A stretch of DNA of 64,000 bases from Anthostomella pinea. Its lineage: Eukaryota > Ascomycota > Sordariomycetes > Xylariales > Xylariaceae. The translations under genes and the position numbers were made by a program. The notes beneath the pieces were generated by a model. The model did not search any database. It was not told the origin of the DNA and saw only the letters and a program-made list of their open reading frames with translations. The stretch lies in NCBI GenBank assembly GCA_963556695.1, contig CAUWAG010000006.1, positions 2,542,001 to 2,606,000 of the forward strand, read 5' to 3'. This document shows positions 11,090 through 24,441 of this stretch, one piece after another (the stretch's first letter is position 1; every line of letters begins with the position of its first letter).

Positions 11090-12763
11090 ATGCGCCCAGT
11101 ATACGGGGAGTATTTATCCTGCTCGAAATACACGGCCGACTATGACTCGACAGTCATCAATTTGGACCTTGATGGAGATCTGTGATCGGTGATGGGCTTT
11201 AACAGCTACTAGGTCAGAATGCTTAGGCTATGCTTGCGAGTGCTGGGTCATGTTACGGGTGTGACTAGGACCTGTCGGGTGCTGTTGGTTTCGGAATAGG
11301 AGACCGAGACCATGTTGGCTTATTGGGAGAGTATATACTAGCTAATGAGAAGAGGCAGGACCAGGAGCTGGAGATAGTATTGCTAGCAGAGGTTGGCTTT
11401 TGTGCGTGCCACGAGGTAGAGGTAGGTAATGAGTAATGTTGTTGAAGCCCTGGTCACCGATGATAATGAAGCTTGCCTGGCTCTGAAGACGATCTCAAAG
11501 TTCCGGATGAAAAAGAAGGGGGCCAGATCGGGACGAACCAGCTGGTTGCAAGTGCCACTTGGGCACGAGGACACAGTCAGCAGTTCCAAATGCGGGTGGC
11601 GGGTGGATCCGCAAGGGAAACGTGGAGTCGACCGGTTGCATGTTCCAGTCCAAGCGATTGTGTCATAAGGTCGGCTGTCTTGGCTTATCAGATAAGAGGA
11701 TAGATACGAGAGGCGAGGAGGAGTCATCAGGATTCAGCATCACCGGCAATAGCAGCTCGCTTGGTCGTCTGTTGATAAGCTTTCCAACCTAGGACTCATT
11801 GGTGTTGAGTTGCGGGAGTTGTATCTCAAGATCTCAGGGTCCATCCAGGCATGCATGAGTCGAGGATACCCGCGCGGACCTGACTACAGTACGATATCGG
11901 ACCCTGGTTGATTGCCTGGGGAACTCGATGTTATACTTGTCACTTGAGACCCTCGAGTCGCAATGCCGTCACATGGGCCGCAGCCGACCATCTACGACAC
12001 CTCATCAGTGTAGAGACAAGTCGGCACATGTCGTGCCTGGTTATCAAAATGGAGTGATAGATATGCATAGCTCGCAATGTACCGCTAGACAGTCAGACAG
12101 TGGTTCTCAAGGTCATGCATGTCGTGGCTATATCGGTCTCGACTGGGCTGCGATAAGAGCTTCGTTCGTGAGGCGGGAGACGTCAATAGGCACAGAAGCT
12201 CGCCAGGCACCCCACCATTGACCTCTTTTGGCCTAGTGTGTAGGTCAGCCTGCCAAGCCCTCCCGCGCTTGCCCCGGCTCGGGCTGAAGGTTGCTGTGCG
12301 GTCGCGACGTCGCCATCTGCTAGCGGTTGGCCAGCAATCCTTATCAGTGGCGCCTGGTGGGCTGTGTGCGTCACCTGGACAGGTCGGAGCTGGGGAAGGC
12401 AGCAGCGGCACCCCCTGGTCCACCCGCTCAGCACCTGGAGGACCAGTCAGCCGTACCCACAGGAGCTCTCCCCCAGCCAGCCGCGGATGAGCCACATGCA
12501 CCTTTATCTGCCCGCTCCTCGACCAGCTTCGTCCTCCTCTCATCCTCCCTCTTCCACTAATGTTCCCATCTCCCATCACCACGCCCATCTCTCCATCATC
12601 CATCAGAACAATCCATCTTCCCCTTCGTCGTTGACACGTCCACCGAGGCATCATTGTCTTGATCCCTCTGCTTTTCCTTTCTTCGTTCTCATATCTTCCA
12701 GTCGCTGGTAGACTCATCATACATTGAATCCGAACTTCATTCCATCTATCCTACCTGTTCATC
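11090..12763. other. intergenic; C/T-rich promoter before proteinase B
   Basis: No gene is supported. A 211-codon antisense frame at 12085-12720 overlaps the promoter and has random composition. The last 250 bases before 12764 (12,500-12,760) are a pyrimidine-rich tract (TCCTCCTCTCATCCTCCCTC type), a common core promoter and leader feature of well-expressed ascomycete genes. Confidence 0.5.
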
Positions 12764-14478
12764 ATGAGGGGCCTCGTTGCTCTCTCGCTGGCATACGCTG
12801 CCGCCGCAGCACCCTCCTTCAGCTATGAGACCATCCATGATGGCGCTGCACCCATACTCTCTTCGTCCATCTCCGAAGAGATTCCCAACTCATACATCAT
12901 CAAGTTCAAGGACCACGTGTCCGAATCTTCCGCGAGCGACCACCACTCATGGGTCCAGAAGATCCATGGTGCCCGCGAGAACGAGCTCACGGAGCTCCGG
13001 AAGCGTGGCCAGATCCCACTGTTTGGTGATGTTACCGACGCCTTCAAGGGCCTCCAGCACACCTTGAAGATCGGCGACGGCTTCCTCGGTTACTCCGGTC
13101 ACTTTGATGACTCCGTCATCGAGGAAGTCCGAAGACATCCTGATGTAAGTTGCTGCAACGTTGACTCCCTGAAATTTCCGCTTCTTCGTTCTCCTGCACG
13201 AATGAGGGCAATGCATGCCGTCCTCCCGACTGTCTTATGCGAACTATACTAACCAAGATTGCCTCTTAACAGGTTGAGTTCATCGAGCGAGACCAGGTCG
13301 TTCACACCCTTAAGGAAGACGAGCCACAGATTGAGAAGAACGCTACCTGGGGATTGGCCCGAATCTCTCACCGGGACCAGCTTTCTTTTGGTACATACAA
13401 CAAATATCTCTACACCGCCGAAGGTGGTGAGGGTGTTGACGCCTATGTTATCGACACTGGCACCAACATCGAGCACGTTGACTTCGAGGGCCGCGCCTCT
13501 TGGGGCAAGACCATCCCTAACGGCGATGAGGACCTCGATGGCAACGGCCACGGCACACACTGCTCTGGCACCGTTGCTGGCAAGCAGTACGGTGTCGCCA
13601 AGAAGGCCACAGTCCACGCGGTCAAGGTTCTCAGATCCAACGGCTCTGGCACCATGTCCGACGTCATGAAGGGCGTTGAGTGGGCTGCCGAGGCGCACAT
13701 GGAGCAGGTTAAGAAGGCCAAGAAGGGCTCGCGAAAGGGTTTCAAGGGTTCCACTGCCAACATGTCCCTCGGTGGTGGCAAGTCCCCTGCGCTCGACCAA
13801 GCCGTCAACGCCGCCGTCGACGCTGGGCTGCACTTCGCTGTGGCCGCTGGCAACGATGACGCTGATGCCTGCAAGTACTCGCCGGCTGCTGCCGAGAAGG
13901 CCATGACCGTCGGTGCCTCTGCCCTCGATGACAGCCGTGCCTACTTCTCCAACTGGGGCAAGTGCACCGACATCTTCGCCCCGGGTCTCGGAATCAAGTC
14001 TACCTGGATCGGCAGCAAGACCGCCATCAACACCATCTCCGGTACCTCGATGGCTTCTCCCCACATTTGCGGTCTCATGTCCTACTACTTGTCTCTCCAG
14101 CCCAGCAAGGAGTCTGAGTACGGCATGGCTGCCATTACCCCTGCGAAGCTGAAGTCCAACATGATTTCTGTCGCTACCAAGGGTGCATTGTCCGACATCC
14201 CCTCGGACACGCCTAACAAGCTCGCTTGGAACGGTGGTGGTTATTCTAACTACTCCAAGATTGTTGAGCAGGGCGGCTACGTTGCCAAGAAGAGCGCCGC
14301 GCTTTCGTTGACGCTTGAGGACGTTGAGAAGGCCATCGAGAACGACTTGAACGTCGTCTCGGGAACTGTCGTTAAGGGTGTCTCCTCTCTCTCTGACAAG
14401 GCTGAGAAGCTGTCCGAGAAGATCCACGAGGTTGTCGATGAGGAGCTTAGGGGGTTCTTTGAGGAACTTCGAGCTTAG
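12764..14478 (+). CDS. prb1: vacuolar subtilisin-like serine proteinase B (cerevisin/PepC type)
   Basis: Exons 12764..13144 and 13273..14478 (donor GTAAGT, branch ACTAAC, acceptor TTAACAG, phase 0) give 528 residues, close to the roughly 530 of Aspergillus PepC. Order: signal peptide (about 1-16), inhibitor-I9 propeptide (about 42-135, beginning NSYIIKFKDHV), then the S8 peptidase domain. The catalytic triad is visible as Asp188 (VIDTGTN), His220 (GNGHGTHC) and Ser386 (SGTSMASPH). The oxyanion region is AAGND. A charged C-terminal helix (about 460-528) is also typical of the vacuolar forms. The enzyme is a broad-specificity endopeptidase of the vacuole, made as a zymogen and used in protein turnover, autophagy and nitrogen starvation. 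The 457-codon frame on the opposite strand is a codon-bias shadow. Identification is secure; the symbol follows the yeast/fungal orthologue name. Confidence 0.95.
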
Positions 14479-15439
14479 AGTAGTGCCATGAAGGCGTGAG
14501 CGCCTTGCACTAGTTACATTCCGAGGTTGATACTTTGAATGAACTGTCCCGAGTATTAACTCATCAGGAGTGATGGGCATTGCATTTTGGCTCTGGGTTT
14601 CTGTATTGTAGGAATGGCACATGATGCATTGACAGCATCTTTTAGTTTCATAGGTTTATCCACGGCACGAACGCCAACAGTCCATCAGTACTCCCCCCAG
14701 CATTTACTTCGAACCTCCTCGTCCTGCCTCTCTATACAGATATGTTGTGACTGTTTGATAACCCATCTTGCATGGGGTTGTTTTTGTTGATTGGTTGAGG
14801 ACTTGGGGCCCCATCATGGTGAATTGCAGTCGGTCTGCAGATGCACCACACGCATCAAGCAATTAAAAGCTAAAAATGTCATCCTTGAAAGAGTCAAGCC
14901 TAGAGTGTAATTACCTATGCAGCGTCCTGGTGTTGTCCTTGATGTTGTTAGTGATACAATTGATGCATGGAGCTTGGTGGAGTTAACTGAAAGCTGCAAA
15001 GCCCCGGGTCCGTCTAAGCCACAATTGCACGCGCCACATTCACACGCGATATCCTGGGCAGGCAGGCTGACGATTGACGTCGTTTCCAGTAGGCAAGCTT
15101 GCTGTAACAGACAGCCCGCACTTGCTATTGTAACTTGTTGTTGCTGACGGTGTGCGCGTCAGATACAAGTACACTTCGCATCGCAAGTCTCTTTCGGTTA
15201 CTTCTTCTGGTGGCGCTGCTGTTAAGCAATATCATACCTACTGCCGCTCGTGATCCCTCCCTCCATTGTCAGCCTGCTCCAGTGCCCCGACAGCGGCTCC
15301 CGCTTTCGAACCATTCGATGCTCGCCCGTGTTTGCAGCAGCCTAGACCCCTCCAGGGTGCTAGCAGTATCGAACTGTATAACATGAAGGGAGGACGACTT
15401 GCCTTGCTGCGCGTCTTCGATTCCTCTTAACCATCCACC
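14479..15439. other. intergenic between proteinase B and BEACH gene
   Basis: No gene seen in about 960 bases. It holds the 3' UTR of the proteinase B gene and the promoter of the BEACH gene in the same orientation. Short frames are random. Confidence 0.5.
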
Positions 15440-18400
15440 ATGTCGGGCCGAACCAGTCGCTACCGATCTTCCACGTCCGCGTCGACCGCCTTGACCACGT
15501 CTAAAGCTACCGAAGTCCTCCAGCGACTCCTCGACAACGTAAATGCTTGCCTCTCTTTCACAACAGGCAATGGGTATCCAGACCCCGAGCAACTATCAAA
15601 GCATATCCGCCAGATCCAACAGCACCTCTCCGCGACAACCCCTCCGAGCGCTGTTCAAGACGACTTCAGACATCTACGCGGCTTCCACCTCTTGTTTGAT
15701 GTGCTGCGGTCTTTCTCGGGCTTCTACAACCCCCAGAAACGAAGTGAGAGCGAGAAGAAGAGCTTTTTTGACATCCTCGATGCCATACTCAGCGCCCTTT
15801 CCGCTGCGTTTGGCAGCCACCCAGGCAATCGACGATACTTTCGCACAAGGGTCGAAGGTGGTGGGTGGGATGCCCTGGAGCAGATTATTGCGAGCATCGG
15901 ACTTGGTGGTAGCGATTCGGACCTCTGGTCGAGCTGCCAGCTGTTTGGGAAGCTTCTGGCCTTTTCTCTCGACGATGTTGCGCTGGACCGGCTATGCTGC
16001 GATGTCGCATCCGCAGGCATTGAAACTCGACGGTCTGAGACTGCTGCGTCTGGTCCCGAGGAAGGCGATTTGAAGAGCCACCATGACGCCGGATCCGAGG
16101 ATCCTATCGTCGCGATCGAGAATGCTATCGAAAACACCGTGGGCCCCAAGTCGACACTGCACAACCCTGAAGTTGTTCGGACGATCGTAGATTTCTGGGA
16201 GTCGGTTCCAAGAGATCAGAAGCTTGCCGAGAACTTGGCATCTTTGATGGTACTCAAGGTTCTGGCTGCGATCGTGGCCGTCTCAAACATTAATCTGAGT
16301 CTAGTACACGAGACTGGCGTCTTATCTCGGTTTCTCAGGCTGGCCTTTGATGCAAACTCGGCACTCAATGATGCGGAGAGAGGTATCATGCTCGATTTAT
16401 GTCGGAAACTCATGCCTTTCGGCATGAATCGACTTATGGACGCTCAACTGCTCCTCCTCAATCCCTCTATCAGCTCCGCCGACTTCTGTTTGGATATGAT
16501 GCATAAACACAGCAGTCCCCCTTTTATACAATTCGACCTCTCATTGCATGGTCATTCCTCCATCGAGTTGCCCAGCCTAGGCCGGCCATTTCCCCATCAA
16601 TCCTCTGCTGGGTACACCTTCACAGCTTGGGTCCGAGTGGATCAGTTCGATCCCAAGTCACATACAACCATTTTTGGGGTCTTCGATTCGACCCAAACTT
16701 GTTTCCTTCTCGCATACCTCGAAAAAGATACCCGCAATTTCATCTTGCAAACTTCAGTCACATCTTCACGTCCCAGTGTGAGGTTCAGAACATTCACTTT
16801 CAAGGAGAACAAATGGTATCATATTGCAGTGGTACATCGGCGGCCCAAGACTATGACAGCTAGTAAGGCTTCCTTGTACATAGATGGGGAGTTCGTCGAA
16901 CAGTTACGAGCGTCGTATCCAAACCTGCCACCTGTGTCGAATGCCAGCACGGAGAGTTTTGCGTCATTCACATCGAACAGCAACAAAACACTGCCTGTCC
17001 AAGCGTTCTTGGGGACACCGCGAGAGCTATCCGCCCATAGCGGCGCCGGAATGATCAACTCGAAATGGTCTCTAGCCACAGCCCATCTCTTTGATGATGT
17101 ACTAAGCGAAGACTTCCTCGCGGTACCGAGCCGGCTTGGTGTACATTATCAGGGAAACTTTCAAGACTGTCTGGGTGGATTTCAGACTTACACTGCATCG
17201 GCTGCCCTTGGGCTCCGCAACGATCTCGTCGATGCTAGCAGAGATGATTCTGATATTATGAAAGTCGTTCGGGATAAGGCGAGTCACCTTGTTCCTGAGC
17301 AACATGTCATTCTTAGCATGATGCCATCTGCAGTTTTTCTGGAGAGGGAGCATTTCGGCAATTCGCAGCTGTTTCGATCTCTGTCTCGCGGGCCCGCCAA
17401 TACCCTCGTGCAGATGGTCTTGAAGAATGGCACGGGTATAGCTATCAATACAGCACTGCCTTCCATCAATGATGCACTGCTCCGCTCCAATGGCGTGGCT
17501 GTACTGGCCGGGGACCCCATCGTTGCCGCACCTCAGTTCTTCGATGACGCCCTGTGGCGGCTTGCTGGGTTTACCTCGCTGGCCCTCAAGCTAGTAGAGC
17601 GGGCTTCGTCAGCTGATGCACTTGTTCGTGCCGTCGAGATGGTTTTCAAATGCACCAATTCGAGCTGGCGGAATAGCGAGGCCATGGAGAAAGACGGCGG
17701 GTATGCGATATTGGGACTGCTTCTCAGAACCAAGCTTGGCTTCGCCGGGTCTACGAGCGAGAATGTGACCGCGAAACTTGTCCTTCAAAGCACGGAGAGG
17801 GACAAGCTATGCTTCCAACTGCTGAGTCTCGTGCTAGGGTTCATCGGATACAACCATCGGGAACCCCTTGAATCTGTCATCATCAATCCTCTGGCATATC
17901 GAATTCTCCTGCTAGATTTTGATGGTTGGAGAAGATGTGTACCCATCATCCAGGAGCTATACTATAAACAGTTCGTGGCATTTGCGGTCATGAGCAAGTA
18001 TCACCAGTACAACAACCGGAGGTTGCTCCGAATGCGTAAGTCTTGTGAGACCTAGGTACTTGATCATGCTAATAGTATTACTCTAGGAATCGTGAAGAGG
18101 CTTCTTGATGCCCTGAAGGCTGAGCCACTGCCTGAAAACGTGCTGCCTTTTTTCATGGAAGCCATCGAAAACCTGGTAAAATGCAGCTATAATACTGAAG
18201 TTCACCGAGCTCTCGCCTTGTTTATTACTTACACTTTTCACTCTCCGCTGAGGTCATACCCCCGTACACCCAGACCGGCTTCCCTTATCGATCGCTCGAA
18301 TACGACTGCTTCATCGCGGCGACCTACGATCGAAACGAACGGGACGGGCGAGAACGCTGTACGAGCTCTCACCAAGAGGGAGATCGGCATACGTATCTTG

Positions 18401-21400
18401 GATATGTACAGTCAACTGCTGTGTGAAAAGGGGAACTTGGCAATCATCCGCAAATTCGCCAAAACAGTAACAAACAAGGTACTTGACTCAAGGCCATTAC
18501 AATCCGAGTCCAAGCTGATGATGGCCCAGTGGCTGCTGTATCTTCTCACCGAGAGGGACCCAGAGATTGTAGTTTACGGCTGCAAGATACTTGCTCGGTT
18601 GCTTGTCTCCCATGGCCCTGTCTATGTAAGCAAGTTCTCCGGTAAGACCGGAGGATTCTGTATCATGGCACACCGTCTCAGGCGATGGTGGGATGTCCCT
18701 ACTATATGGCCTATATGTTTCAGCATTCTCTTCGGTTACGATGTGGCAGAAATTGATTTCGAAAAAAATCTCGATTTCTTCAGCCTGTTGGAGACGTTTG
18801 GAAAGTGTAAGGTTGCCAACCCCGATGCTCTCTCGGTCATCACGTCCATGATTCAGCATGGTCTCAAGGACATCTTGAAGAACCAGGAAGATCCAGACTC
18901 TCCCCGAGCTGACCAGGAACCCCCGAGGCCCTTGACAGCTGACCCCGAGTCATCGAGTACGAGATCTCGGGCAAGGTCCATGTCTCTTCAGAAGGAGCTG
19001 GAATCGCGGCGTAAGTCACATCATGCCGATGCACCCCAGCAACTAACACATGTCTAGAATCGCCCCAGACGGGCTCTGATCGTAACACAGGCAATGCGAC
19101 CATCCTGCAAGCTGCGATCCGATTTCTTGCAGACTTACACGCCCGCTCTTCCGATTTCAGAGATTTTGCGTTGTCCTCAGACTACGTAAGACTGCTTCTC
19201 TCTGCTCTTTACCCTGCTCTCGTTAGCACGGATCCAGTCAATCCTGAGACGGAACTGAACTCCAGAGATTCTGCTCTCACCTTTGAAGGTGGTGACGTTA
19301 TACTTCGCCCTGTCGGGACATCTACCGCTGCTCCGGTAATTCGAACCTCAAGCACTACTGACACATCGCTTCCGTCTTCTGGGGGCACGCACCGAGGAAC
19401 CCCATTGCGCAAAGCATCGTCATTCATACTTCTGACTTCGCAGAAGTCGCCACAACCTAGCCCTTCTCGCCTGGCTCATGTGATGTCCCCGAAGACAAAA
19501 GTCACGACCCTCAACATCGGTCATGGTTTGATTGAGGGTATTGTGGAGCTTGTTGTTAACGTCTTCATGGATCAGCTCCTGGCACGAAAGGAATTCCCAG
19601 GTTTTGGCCTCTTCCTCAAAGTCCCACCTGGATTCCAAGAACACCAGGCGTATTTTGAGTCATATGTTCTGAAGAGCACCATTATTCACATGACGACAGC
19701 CATCAAGTTGGATTGGAAGGTTCTCAGCGAGCCGAGGATTTTGACCAATATGTCGAGATTTAGTCTGCACATGGTGGAAGCTATCTTTGAGGGCTGGTTC
19801 ATGAACGGGACCGAATCCATGCTAGACTTTGCCGGGCTGCTACTAGAACATCTCCAGAAACCAGACATCGCCAAGATGAAGACCGTGAGACTCTGCAGCC
19901 AAGCAGTATCCACGATACGTGGTTCCTTTCTCAAATTGGTACTTCTGAGACTCTCAGAGATGGATGATCCCGGGACTACCGACAAGGAGGCAAACTTCTC
20001 GATGGAAAAGATACTGTATTGGCAGATGGTTGTTCTGGAGTCTCTGTCTATCGATGACGAGTACATGAAGCTCTTTTGGTATCAACTCTACATCAAGCTT
20101 GTGGACACAAGGTCTACCGTCCGTCTCGCCGCTGTCAACATATGGCGCATCATGCTTGTCCAGAAGCCTCAGGAGTGTGCATCACTGTTTAGGCTTCTCA
20201 TGACTTCGGATCAAGCCCAGCTGGCAGCGGGCTTCCAGAAGCTCACTGAGCTGGACACCGACGCTTTCATCGAGTGGGTCGATCAGCATCGGTCTTCGTT
20301 GGATGCGCTGTTTCTCGGAAGTATCTCTCGAGTCTGGGAGGAGTTTGTCGGAGCGGAGAACCACCGTACATGCGAAACTGCTAAGTCACGGGTCGCCAAG
20401 CGGAGGGATATTCTCAAACGATGGCACACGGAGATGTACGAACGAGACAACATCCTCCTGCGTCATGATATGACGAACGCTGCATGGATGAAATCCATCT
20501 ATGCCTCCGAACACTTCAAACATCAGCGCGCCATGCAAGACAAGCAAGACGACTTCCTGTTCTTCTCAACCTCCTTCTCCAAGATGGAACGAGATTTGAG
20601 TCGACCTGGCGCTGTTCTATACAAGCCCGGTCCTAACAAGTGGAAAGTTGATCGAACAGAAGGACGGAACCGCATGCGTCTTCGATTACTTCCAGATTCG
20701 TCACCAGCACATGAGGAATATCAACCAAAGCGAAGGACAACTGACCAACAATCGGCATCGTCTTTGAAGCTGGACACTTCTACCCCCGCGGCGAAGGCGA
20801 CGCAGTCAATACAGATGAGTCCCTCAGTGATAGCACCATATGTTACTAATAACGACGGCACCGCAACTATATCGGATCCTCCGGATGATACAACTTCCGA
20901 TGCCAAATCGCTAGAGCAGTCTGCGATTCCCGAGGAGGACTTTGAGTTGATTGACGACCCGAACGACCCGGCTGATGACGGGTTTGAGGATAAGAATCGG
21001 AGAGTCATGAGACGCTTGCAGCAAGGAGACGCTGTTCAACAAGTGTACAACATCTCTCGCATCATCGGTCTTGAAGCCTGCGAAGGAATCCTGCTGATTG
21101 GGAAGAATGCTCTCTACATCATGGACAACTTCTTCCAGTGTGCGGATGGGGAGATTGTCAACGTTTGGGAGGCACCTGGAGACGAACGAGATCCTTTCTC
21201 CCAGATAATCACGGGGACGAATTCCGGCGAGAGTCGGCAACCGTCGAGCCGCAGCACTCAGTCTTCTCGCAGCTGGAAGTGGTACGACGTCATCAGCGTC
21301 TCGAAACGCCGATTCTTGTTCCGCGATGTTGCAATTGAAATCTTCTTTACCGACGGCCGAAGCTACTTGTTGACAGCAAAGAATCCGGCAATGAGAGATG

Positions 21401-23462
21401 AGGTGTTTGCTAGGCTCGCGCACAAAACTCCCCATACCGCCGGGCCAAACTCACTGCCCAACCCGGAGGATGCCTGGCGTTTGGAATCACTCAAGATGTT
21501 CGAAGAAGCGCCCCAAACGTTTGGGTCCAAGTTTGGCAGCATCTTCAACTCCTCTCCATGGAATCCGATCATGCGCCGATGGCAGAGAGGAGAGATCTCT
21601 AACTTCCACTACCTCATGCTCGTCAACACAATGGCTGGCCGAACTTTCAATGATCTGACACAGTATCCTGTGTTTCCGTGGATCCTGGCAGACTACAGCA
21701 GTGATGAGTTGAACCTAGACGACCCTGCAACGTTCCGTGATCTGTCAAAGCCTATGGGTGCGCAGACTGCCCGACGACAGGCCGACTATCAGTCCAGGTA
21801 CACGAGTCTTGCTGAGATAGGCGAAACTCCATTCCACTATGGTACTCACTACTCCTCAGCCATGATCGTTTCATCATATTTGATTCGCCTGCCCCCTTTC
21901 GTGCAGTCCTATATCCTCTTGCAAGGTGGCAATTTCGACCACGCTGACCGACTTTTCTTTTCGATCGAAGGGTCATGGAAGTCGGCCTCCCAAGATAACG
22001 GGTCTGATGTTCGAGAGTTGATACCCGAGTTCTTTTGCCTTCCGGAGTTTCTGACAAATGTCAACGGTTACAACTTCGGTGATCGGCAGGGATCTGGTGG
22101 CCGAGTCAATAACGTCGAGTTGCCTCCGTGGGCAAAAGGTGATCCCAAGATATTCATCGCCAAACACCGTGAAGCCCTCGAGTCTCCTTTCGTAAGCCAG
22201 AACCTCCACGCCTGGATAGACCTGGTCTTCGGTTTTAAGCAACGTGGCGAGACGGCTGTGGAGAATCTGAATGTGTTCCACTATCTCTCCTACTATGGCG
22301 CCAAAGATCTCGACAACATCACAGACGCGGATGAGAGGCAAGCCACCACTAGCATCATCCACAACTTTGGCCAGACACCGCATCAGGTCTTTACCAAGGC
22401 TCACCCAGCTCGCGAGAACGCCTCGTTCCCCGCGAAGAGACTGGATACTTCTAGCTATGCGCTCGCCAGGATTCCACATCCACTTCTCGAGAGTCGAGAG
22501 CGAGTGGCTTCGCTGCTGTACTCGCCCAAGCTAGACCGTCTTCTTTGCTCGTCCCCATTCCGGCTCAATCTGCCACCCTTCTTTGACAAATATCTGGAGT
22601 GGGGCTACGCGGACAACAGTGTTCGGTTCTACTTCACAGAGAACAGGAAGAGTGCCGGCGTCAACGAGAACTTGCACATTGGCCAGATCTCCTGCATCCT
22701 TGTTGCAGACTCAAAAACTCTGATCACGGCGGGCGAAGATTGCGTGGTATCGGTCTTCAGCATCCAAAGCGCATCTGGGAAACCCGTGGAGCTTATGCAC
22801 CGGTCGTCACTTTTTGGGCACAAGACTCCGGTCACGACCATTGCCGTGTCCAAGGCATTCAGCACCCTCGTGACCATCTCTGGCGATGGCCACGCCTTCC
22901 TCTGGGATCTCAACCGCCTCGAGTTTATTCGGAAGCTGCCAAGCACCCGGCCTGTCGAGTGTGCTCTCATCAACGATGTGTCTGGCGAGATCATGCTCTG
23001 CTCGGGCACAAACGTGGCATTGTACACGCTCAACGGGGAGCTGATTCTCGACCAAAACGTGTGTGCCGAGCACGACGACTTCGTGCACTCGTGTGCGTCC
23101 TACGAGGGGTCGGGCAACGAGTGGCTGGAGAGCTATTTGGTTTTTACTGGACACAGGAGGGGACGGGTCAACATATGGAGGAGGACGGTCAAGAACGGAC
23201 GGTGGGTGCTGGAGCTGGTCAGAAGGCTTGATCATATCGATGCCCGCAGCGAGACGGGCACGAATACCGAGGCGGCCATCACGTGCATCACGCCCATGCC
23301 GCAGCTTGTATATACGGGGGATGATGATGGAAGAGTGGTAAGTACTTAACCTGCCTGCCTGCACACCTTTCCCTTTTTCCCGCATTCAAGAGGTGTCACG
23401 AAGCAAGAAGGCTTACATGTCTATTGCAGTACGAATGGAATTTGATCCAGCGGGAGCGGTAG
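15440..23462 (+). CDS. bph1: BEACH-domain WD40 protein (Bph1/LYST/ALFY type)
   Basis: Four exons, 15440..18035, 18087..19010, 19058..23337 and 23430..23462, all with GTAAGT donors, read through in frame to 2,610 residues. The last exon carries only ten codons and the stop (YEWNLIQRER), completing the final WD40 strand. Domains in order: armadillo-like N-terminal region; a concanavalin-A-like lectin fold near residues 385-510 (GYTFTAWVRVDQF, KWYHIAVVHRR); a long helical middle part; a PH-BEACH domain near 1820-1960 (GILLIGKNALYIMDNFF, KRRFLFRDVAIEIF); the BEACH domain near 2015-2300 (WQRGEISNFHYLMLVNTMAG, FPWILADY, HYGTHYSS, IPEFFCLPEFL, ENLNVFHYLSYYG); and C-terminal WD40 repeats from about 2360. 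BEACH proteins are large scaffolds for membrane traffic, lysosome/vacuole size and selective autophagy. Length and order match fungal Bph1 homologues. The symbol is by analogy to yeast. Confidence 0.93.
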
Positions 23463-24043
23463 AGCCTCTCAGCACCACGTGCCATCCGTAGTGTTCCAAC
23501 AGGCGAGGGCTAAGAGTGTGGGTGCTGCATAGAAACGGAGTTTTGTCTGGGGTGGGACTTCGTTGTTTGTTGTATTTGAGCTTTGATTCTTGTAGCATGG
23601 CATGGAAACAAAGAGGGAGAGGGAGTTATCAGCAGATTTCTTGTCTCTGCAGGATAGACGTCGTTGTGACGGCCGTGGCTACAATGGTGCTGCAGATGGG
23701 ATGTGCGCGAATGAAAAGAAGCCTCAATCGATGATCGATCATGTCATGAAACATATCCTTCCTCCTTGTTGTTGGTTGGTATTTGTTCATTGTGCTGTTG
23801 TGCTGTTTTGATGTTGTTACACCACCATGCCATCGGGGGCTGTCTGTCTCGTGACTTGTGATCCCATCCATCCCATCTTCGCATGCACTGCACTGTATGG
23901 CGCTCGAACCCTGTGCGTGATTCCCAGAGCATTCTCTACCGTCCTACGTACAGCAGTCTCTTCCCTCTTCCCTCATCGTGCTTCAGGTATCTTTCCCCCC
24001 TTTGTTTTGGTGTTATGTGAGTGGTGTGTGGGTGGTGTGTGAT
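23463..24043. other. convergent 3' intergenic region
   Basis: This 580-base stretch lies between the BEACH stop and the convergent stop of the complex I subunit gene. It is T-rich and holds only 3' UTR-type sequence. No gene was seen. Confidence 0.5.
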
Positions 24044-24441
24044 TCAGTCGTCGTAGCCGGTTAACGTCTTTCTCGGACCTTGGGGAACTGTTGAGAGTTG
24101 GTGTTAGTATGTTTGCGCACTTGTCTGCTGTCTATCTCCCTTTCTGTCTATGTCCAGACCCAACCAGAGTAGAGGGCGTCCGATCTCTCTCGCCTTTCGT
24201 TCTGCCTCTTCACATGTCTCTCTCTCTATCTGGAGGGGTGTGTTCACGTACTCGGATACGTCATGGGGATCGGCTTCGCGCGCTCGTAGCCCAGGCGCTT
24301 CATGGTAGGCGGCACGGTCAGCAGCATCAAGGGCCCGCTGGCCCCGAGGACCACGGAATAGAAGAAGGCCGGCTTCTCGCGCGCCGACCAGTGCAGGTAG
24401 CGCAGGGGGCCGGCCCAGAAGCGGGGGGTTGGGTTGACCAT
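24044..24441 (-). CDS. NADH:ubiquinone oxidoreductase 9.5 kDa subunit (complex I)
   Basis: Exons 24441..24252 and 24087..24044 give 77 residues. The start MVNPTPRFWAGPLRYLHWSA is the family signature, followed by one transmembrane helix (FFYSVVLGASGPLMLLTVPP) and RLGYERAKPIPMTYPIP. An unspliced reading stops four codons after MTY. The donor A|GTACGT joined to an AACAG acceptor in phase 1 restores the conserved ending PQGPRKTLTGYDD and stop. This supports the hidden second exon strongly. The ATG at 24441 is chosen because the 39 codons upstream are leader-like poly-Pro/Thr. The protein is a supernumerary membrane-arm subunit of mitochondrial complex I in the inner membrane, known from Neurospora as the 9.5 kDa subunit. 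It lies divergent from wbp1 with about 570 bases between the starts. Confidence 0.9.

Noticed and set aside
12085..12720. 211-codon minus-strand frame in the proteinase B promoter
   Set aside because: Random composition over a pyrimidine-rich promoter, with no domain.
13249..14622. 457-codon open frame antisense to the proteinase B gene
   Set aside because: It is an exact shadow of a highly biased S8 protease exon, with no domain or start context.
22599..23231. 210-codon frame inside the BEACH gene
   Set aside because: Alternative frame of the WD40 coding region.
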